From assembly GCA_036270095.1 (NCBI GenBank), contig DATBDE010000027.1, forward strand, positions 1 to 15,206: 15,206 nucleotides of DNA, written 5' to 3'. The stretch comes from DATBDE01 sp036270095. Lineage in GTDB: Bacteria; Actinomycetota; Thermoleophilia; Solirubrobacterales; Solirubrobacteraceae. The translations under genes and the position numbers were made by a program. The notes under the pieces are model-generated. The model was not told where the DNA came from, searched no databases, and saw only the letters and a program-made list of their open reading frames with translations. Shown here piece after piece: positions 13,549-15,206 of the stretch. Every line of letters starts with the position of its first letter. Position 1 is the stretch's first letter.

Positions 13549-14360
13549 CGCACGAAGTCGAGCACCGCGGCGTTGAACACCGCCGGCACCTCGAAGTAGG
13601 GCGCGTGCCCGGCGTCGGGGACGACCACGAGGCGCACGTCGGCCATGTGCTCGTGCAGCACCTCGGCCTCGGTTGGCGGCACCATCGTGTCGTCGTCGCC
13701 CCACACGAACAGGAGCGGCGCGGTCTGCTCCAGCCGCTGGAGCTCGGCGGGGGAGAGGACGTCGTCGTCGATGCGGTCGCGGAAGTAGGCGGCGAGCCGC
13801 TCGATGGCACCGTGGGTGCCGCGCGAGCCGTTGATCCGTGACTCCTCCAGCGCCCACGCCTCGGTGGCCAGCGCCGGGTCGTGCACGAGCCACTTCAGCT
13901 TGGCCCGTGTGCCCTCGAGGCTGGCGTCGAGGATCCCGCGCGCGATGGCCGCGCGGCGCTCCTCGCCCAGCGGCCGCATCCCGGTCGGCGCCACGAGCAC
14001 CGCGGCGGACACCAGCTCGGGGTGGGCGAGCGCCAGCCGCGCGGTGACGTGCCCGCCCAGCGACGTGCCCACCACCAGCGTGGGCCGGCCGCCCAGGCGG
14101 TCGACGATGAACTGCGCCACCACCTCGGCGAACACGGGCACCGAGTAGTCGAGCGCCGGGTCGTTGCTGGAGAAGCCGTGGCCCGGGAGATCCAGCGCAT
14201 ACAGGTGGAGTCCGGCCTCGCTGAGCGGCCCGAGGTTCTCGCGCCAGCGATCGGCTCGCGCCGCGACCCCGTGCAGCAGGACGACGTTGTCGTCGCCCGT
14301 GCCCGCCTCCAGCACGCGCAGCGTGAGGCCGGCGACGTCGTCGGGGTACTGGAGGATCAG
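13545..14360 (-). CDS. Alpha/beta hydrolase, meta-cleavage-product-hydrolase-like
   Basis: This cytosolic alpha/beta hydrolase has 271 residues from the start chosen here. The oxyanion motif 'LLHGVAARADRW' is followed by 'ALDLPGHGFSS', the nucleophile elbow 'VGTSLGGH' (S100), the acid in 'WGDDDTMVP' (D224) and the base in 'DAGHAPYFEVP' (H252), in normal order and spacing. It resembles C-C bond hydrolases of meta-cleavage pathways and also esterases and haloalkane-type lyases; the choice is open. Start: the first ATG/GTG/TTG in frame is GTG 14315, which has no Shine-Dalgarno and cuts off the first beta strand ('VAGLTLRVLEAG'). CTG 14360 overlaps the upstream stop as CTGA and has GGAGG (14372-14368) exactly 7 bases before it, so I prefer it. 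With GTG the protein would have 256 residues. It overlaps the next gene by 4 bases. Confidence 0.83.
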   Translation of the reverse strand: MILQYPDDVAGLTLRVLEAGTGDDNVVLLHGVAARADRWRENLGPLSEAGLHLYALDLPGHGFSSNDPALDYSVPVFAEVVAQFIVDRLGGRPTLVVGTSLGGHVTARLALAHPELVSAAVLVAPTGMRPLGEERRAAIARGILDASLEGTRAKLKWLVHDPALATEAWALEESRINGSRGTHGAIERLAAYFRDRIDDDVLSPAELQRLEQTAPLLFVWGDDDTMVPPTEAEVLHEHMADVRLVVVPDAGHAPYFEVPAVFNAAVLDFVR

Positions 14361-15043
14361 CGCGCGTCCTCCGCCAGCTGCCGGCCGCGGTGCTCGAGCG
14401 CCTCGAGCACGCCCGCGATGACCTGCTGCAGGTGGTCGCGGATCGCCTCGGTCACCTCGGCCTCGTCGCGCTTGCGCACGGCGGCGAGGATGCGCCGGTG
14501 CTCGCGCTGGGTCTGGCGCAGGTCGTGGTTGTCGAAGTAGATGCGGATGTAGGGCTCCGAACGGGCGATGAGGTTCTCGATCGTGTCGACCAGGAAGGGC
14601 CGGTCCGCCGCCACGTAGAGCGTGCGATGAAAGGCGCGGTTCAGCGACGGCCAGTTGGGCGCGTCGAACGTGTCCATCGCCTTGGTCAGCGACGCGAGCT
14701 CCGCGACCTGCTTGCCGTCGAGGTGCGGAAGCGCGAGCCGCGCGGCCAGGGGCTCGAGCTCCATGCGCATCTCGAAGTACTCGCGCACGTCCTCGGAGCG
14801 CGCCGCGAAGACCGTGGGCGCGTGGCCCGGGCGCCGCACGACCGTGCCGGAGACCTCGAGCTTGGAGATCGCCTCGCGCACCGGCGTGCGGGAGACCCCG
14901 AGCTCGCGCGCGAGCCGCTCGATGTGCAGCGTCTCGCCTGGCGCGAGCTCGCCGTTGGCCACGCGGTCGCGGACGATGTCGGCCACCTGGTCGACGAGCG
15001 AGACCTTGACCACCTGCGGGCCGGTGGCGGCCGGCGCGCTCAT
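14357..15043 (-). CDS. GntR-family transcriptional regulator, FadR/FCD subgroup
   Basis: This 228-residue regulator carries an N-terminal winged helix (about 14-78) with the GntR signature 'LHIERLARELGVSRTPVREAISKL', and a C-terminal all-helical FCD ligand-binding domain (about 85-215). The FCD metal/ligand set is visible as N135 and H139 ('LNRAFHRTLY'), H182 ('REHRRILAAV') and H204 ('IRDHLQQV'); Asn replaces the more usual Asp at the first site. Such proteins usually repress catabolic operons and release DNA on binding an organic acid. Here it lies second within the operon it presumably controls. The ATG start at 15043 overlaps the Rid-protein stop as ATGA. The FCD ligand is unknown but is likely a pathway intermediate. 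The operon promoter lies beyond the right edge of the window. Confidence 0.92.
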   Translation of the reverse strand: MSAPAATGPQVVKVSLVDQVADIVRDRVANGELAPGETLHIERLARELGVSRTPVREAISKLEVSGTVVRRPGHAPTVFAARSEDVREYFEMRMELEPLAARLALPHLDGKQVAELASLTKAMDTFDAPNWPSLNRAFHRTLYVAADRPFLVDTIENLIARSEPYIRIYFDNHDLRQTQREHRRILAAVRKRDEAEVTEAIRDHLQQVIAGVLEALEHRGRQLAEDAR

Positions 15044-15206
15044 CGCAGCGCCACGGCGTTGATCTCGAGCTTGGCGCCCGGGAGCAGCAGCCGCGAGATC
15101 TCGACCGCGGTCGAGGCGGGGCGGTGGTCGCCGAACAGCTCGCGGCGGACCGGCGCGATGCGGGGGATGTCCTCGATGTCGGTCACGAAGACGTTGACCG
15201 AGACGA
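15040..15206 (-). CDS. Rid/YjgF family protein, C-terminal part (5' end outside window)
   Basis: Only the last 54 residues are present, ending at TGA 15040-15042. 'VSVNVFVTDIEDIPRIAPVRRELFGDHRPA' followed by 'VEISRLLLPGAKLEINAVALR' is the second half of the YjgF/RidA fold, a small trimeric enamine/imine deaminase or related protein. In RidA the deaminase arginine lies in 'PARSxV' (Arg105 of E. coli). Here the same place reads 'PASTAV', so that arginine is absent, while the later conserved Glu is kept ('LEINA'). That points to one of the other Rid subfamilies, not RidA proper, and possibly a different reaction, such as an aminomuconate-type hydrolysis or none. It overlaps the GntR gene as ATGA, so it is the first visible gene of this leftward operon. 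The arginine call rests on an alignment by eye. Confidence 0.85.
   Translation of the reverse strand, partial: VSVNVFVTDIEDIPRIAPVRRELFGDHRPASTAVEISRLLLPGAKLEINAVALR

Noticed and set aside
1..15206. Mobile element, phage, CRISPR array or tRNA
   Set aside because: I saw no transposase or integrase, no direct repeat array with spacers, no terminal inverted repeats and no tRNA-like cloverleaf.

Overview
The window is very GC-rich DNA (roughly 70-75% by eye), densely packed with genes, with many GTG starts, 4-bp stop/start overlaps and some apparently leaderless promoters. This fits an actinobacterium. The hopanoid gene order, a degraded secreted FG-GAP protein and a C-terminal 'LKPGRY...ATNDAGQ' module suggest a soil Thermoleophilia/Solirubrobacterales-type organism. 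That placement is inference; there is no marker gene here.

Region 1 (1-4135, + strand) is the end of a hopanoid operon: the C-terminal part of hpnE, an HpnG-like nucleoside phosphorylase fused in frame to IspH, hpnH (radical SAM adenosylhopane synthase) and hpnA (SDR-type epimerase). Three junctions are an ATGA overlap, a 3-bp gap and a GTGA overlap, so the genes are translationally coupled. The set links isoprenoid precursor supply (IspH), squalene formation (HpnE) and side-chain extension of hopene (HpnH, then HpnG).

Region 2 (4147-6561) is a patch of damaged genes. It holds a secreted FG-GAP protein reduced to its two ends, a SnoaL-like gene with one frameshift, and a divergent LuxR-type regulator with three frameshifts. 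No other gene in the window is frameshifted, so this is either local decay or a local assembly-quality problem.

Region 3 (6565-11111) has an acyl-CoA ligase on +, then a TerC/Alx-family membrane protein and a 14-helix MFS drug exporter on -. The terC leader carries a good candidate for a yybP-ykoY (Mn2+) riboswitch. Its closing-stem 3' strand is also the anti-Shine-Dalgarno arm, so a complete translational switch can be read from the sequence. The MFS protein carries a ~160-residue soluble C-terminal extension resembling a MarR-type winged helix.

Region 4 (11112-12573) has a divergent promoter region, a small charged protein of unknown function, and a membrane-anchored L,D-transpeptidase.

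Region 5 (12577-15206, - strand) is a tightly overlapping catabolic-type operon read leftward: a Rid-family protein (cut by the window edge), a GntR/FadR regulator, an alpha/beta hydrolase probably starting at CTG, and an amidohydrolase-2 protein. The combination recalls meta-cleavage and aminomuconate-type pathways, but the substrate cannot be read from the sequence. I saw no tRNA, rRNA, CRISPR array, insertion sequence or attachment site. There is no gene-free stretch over 300 bases; the longest is the 147-base terC leader.
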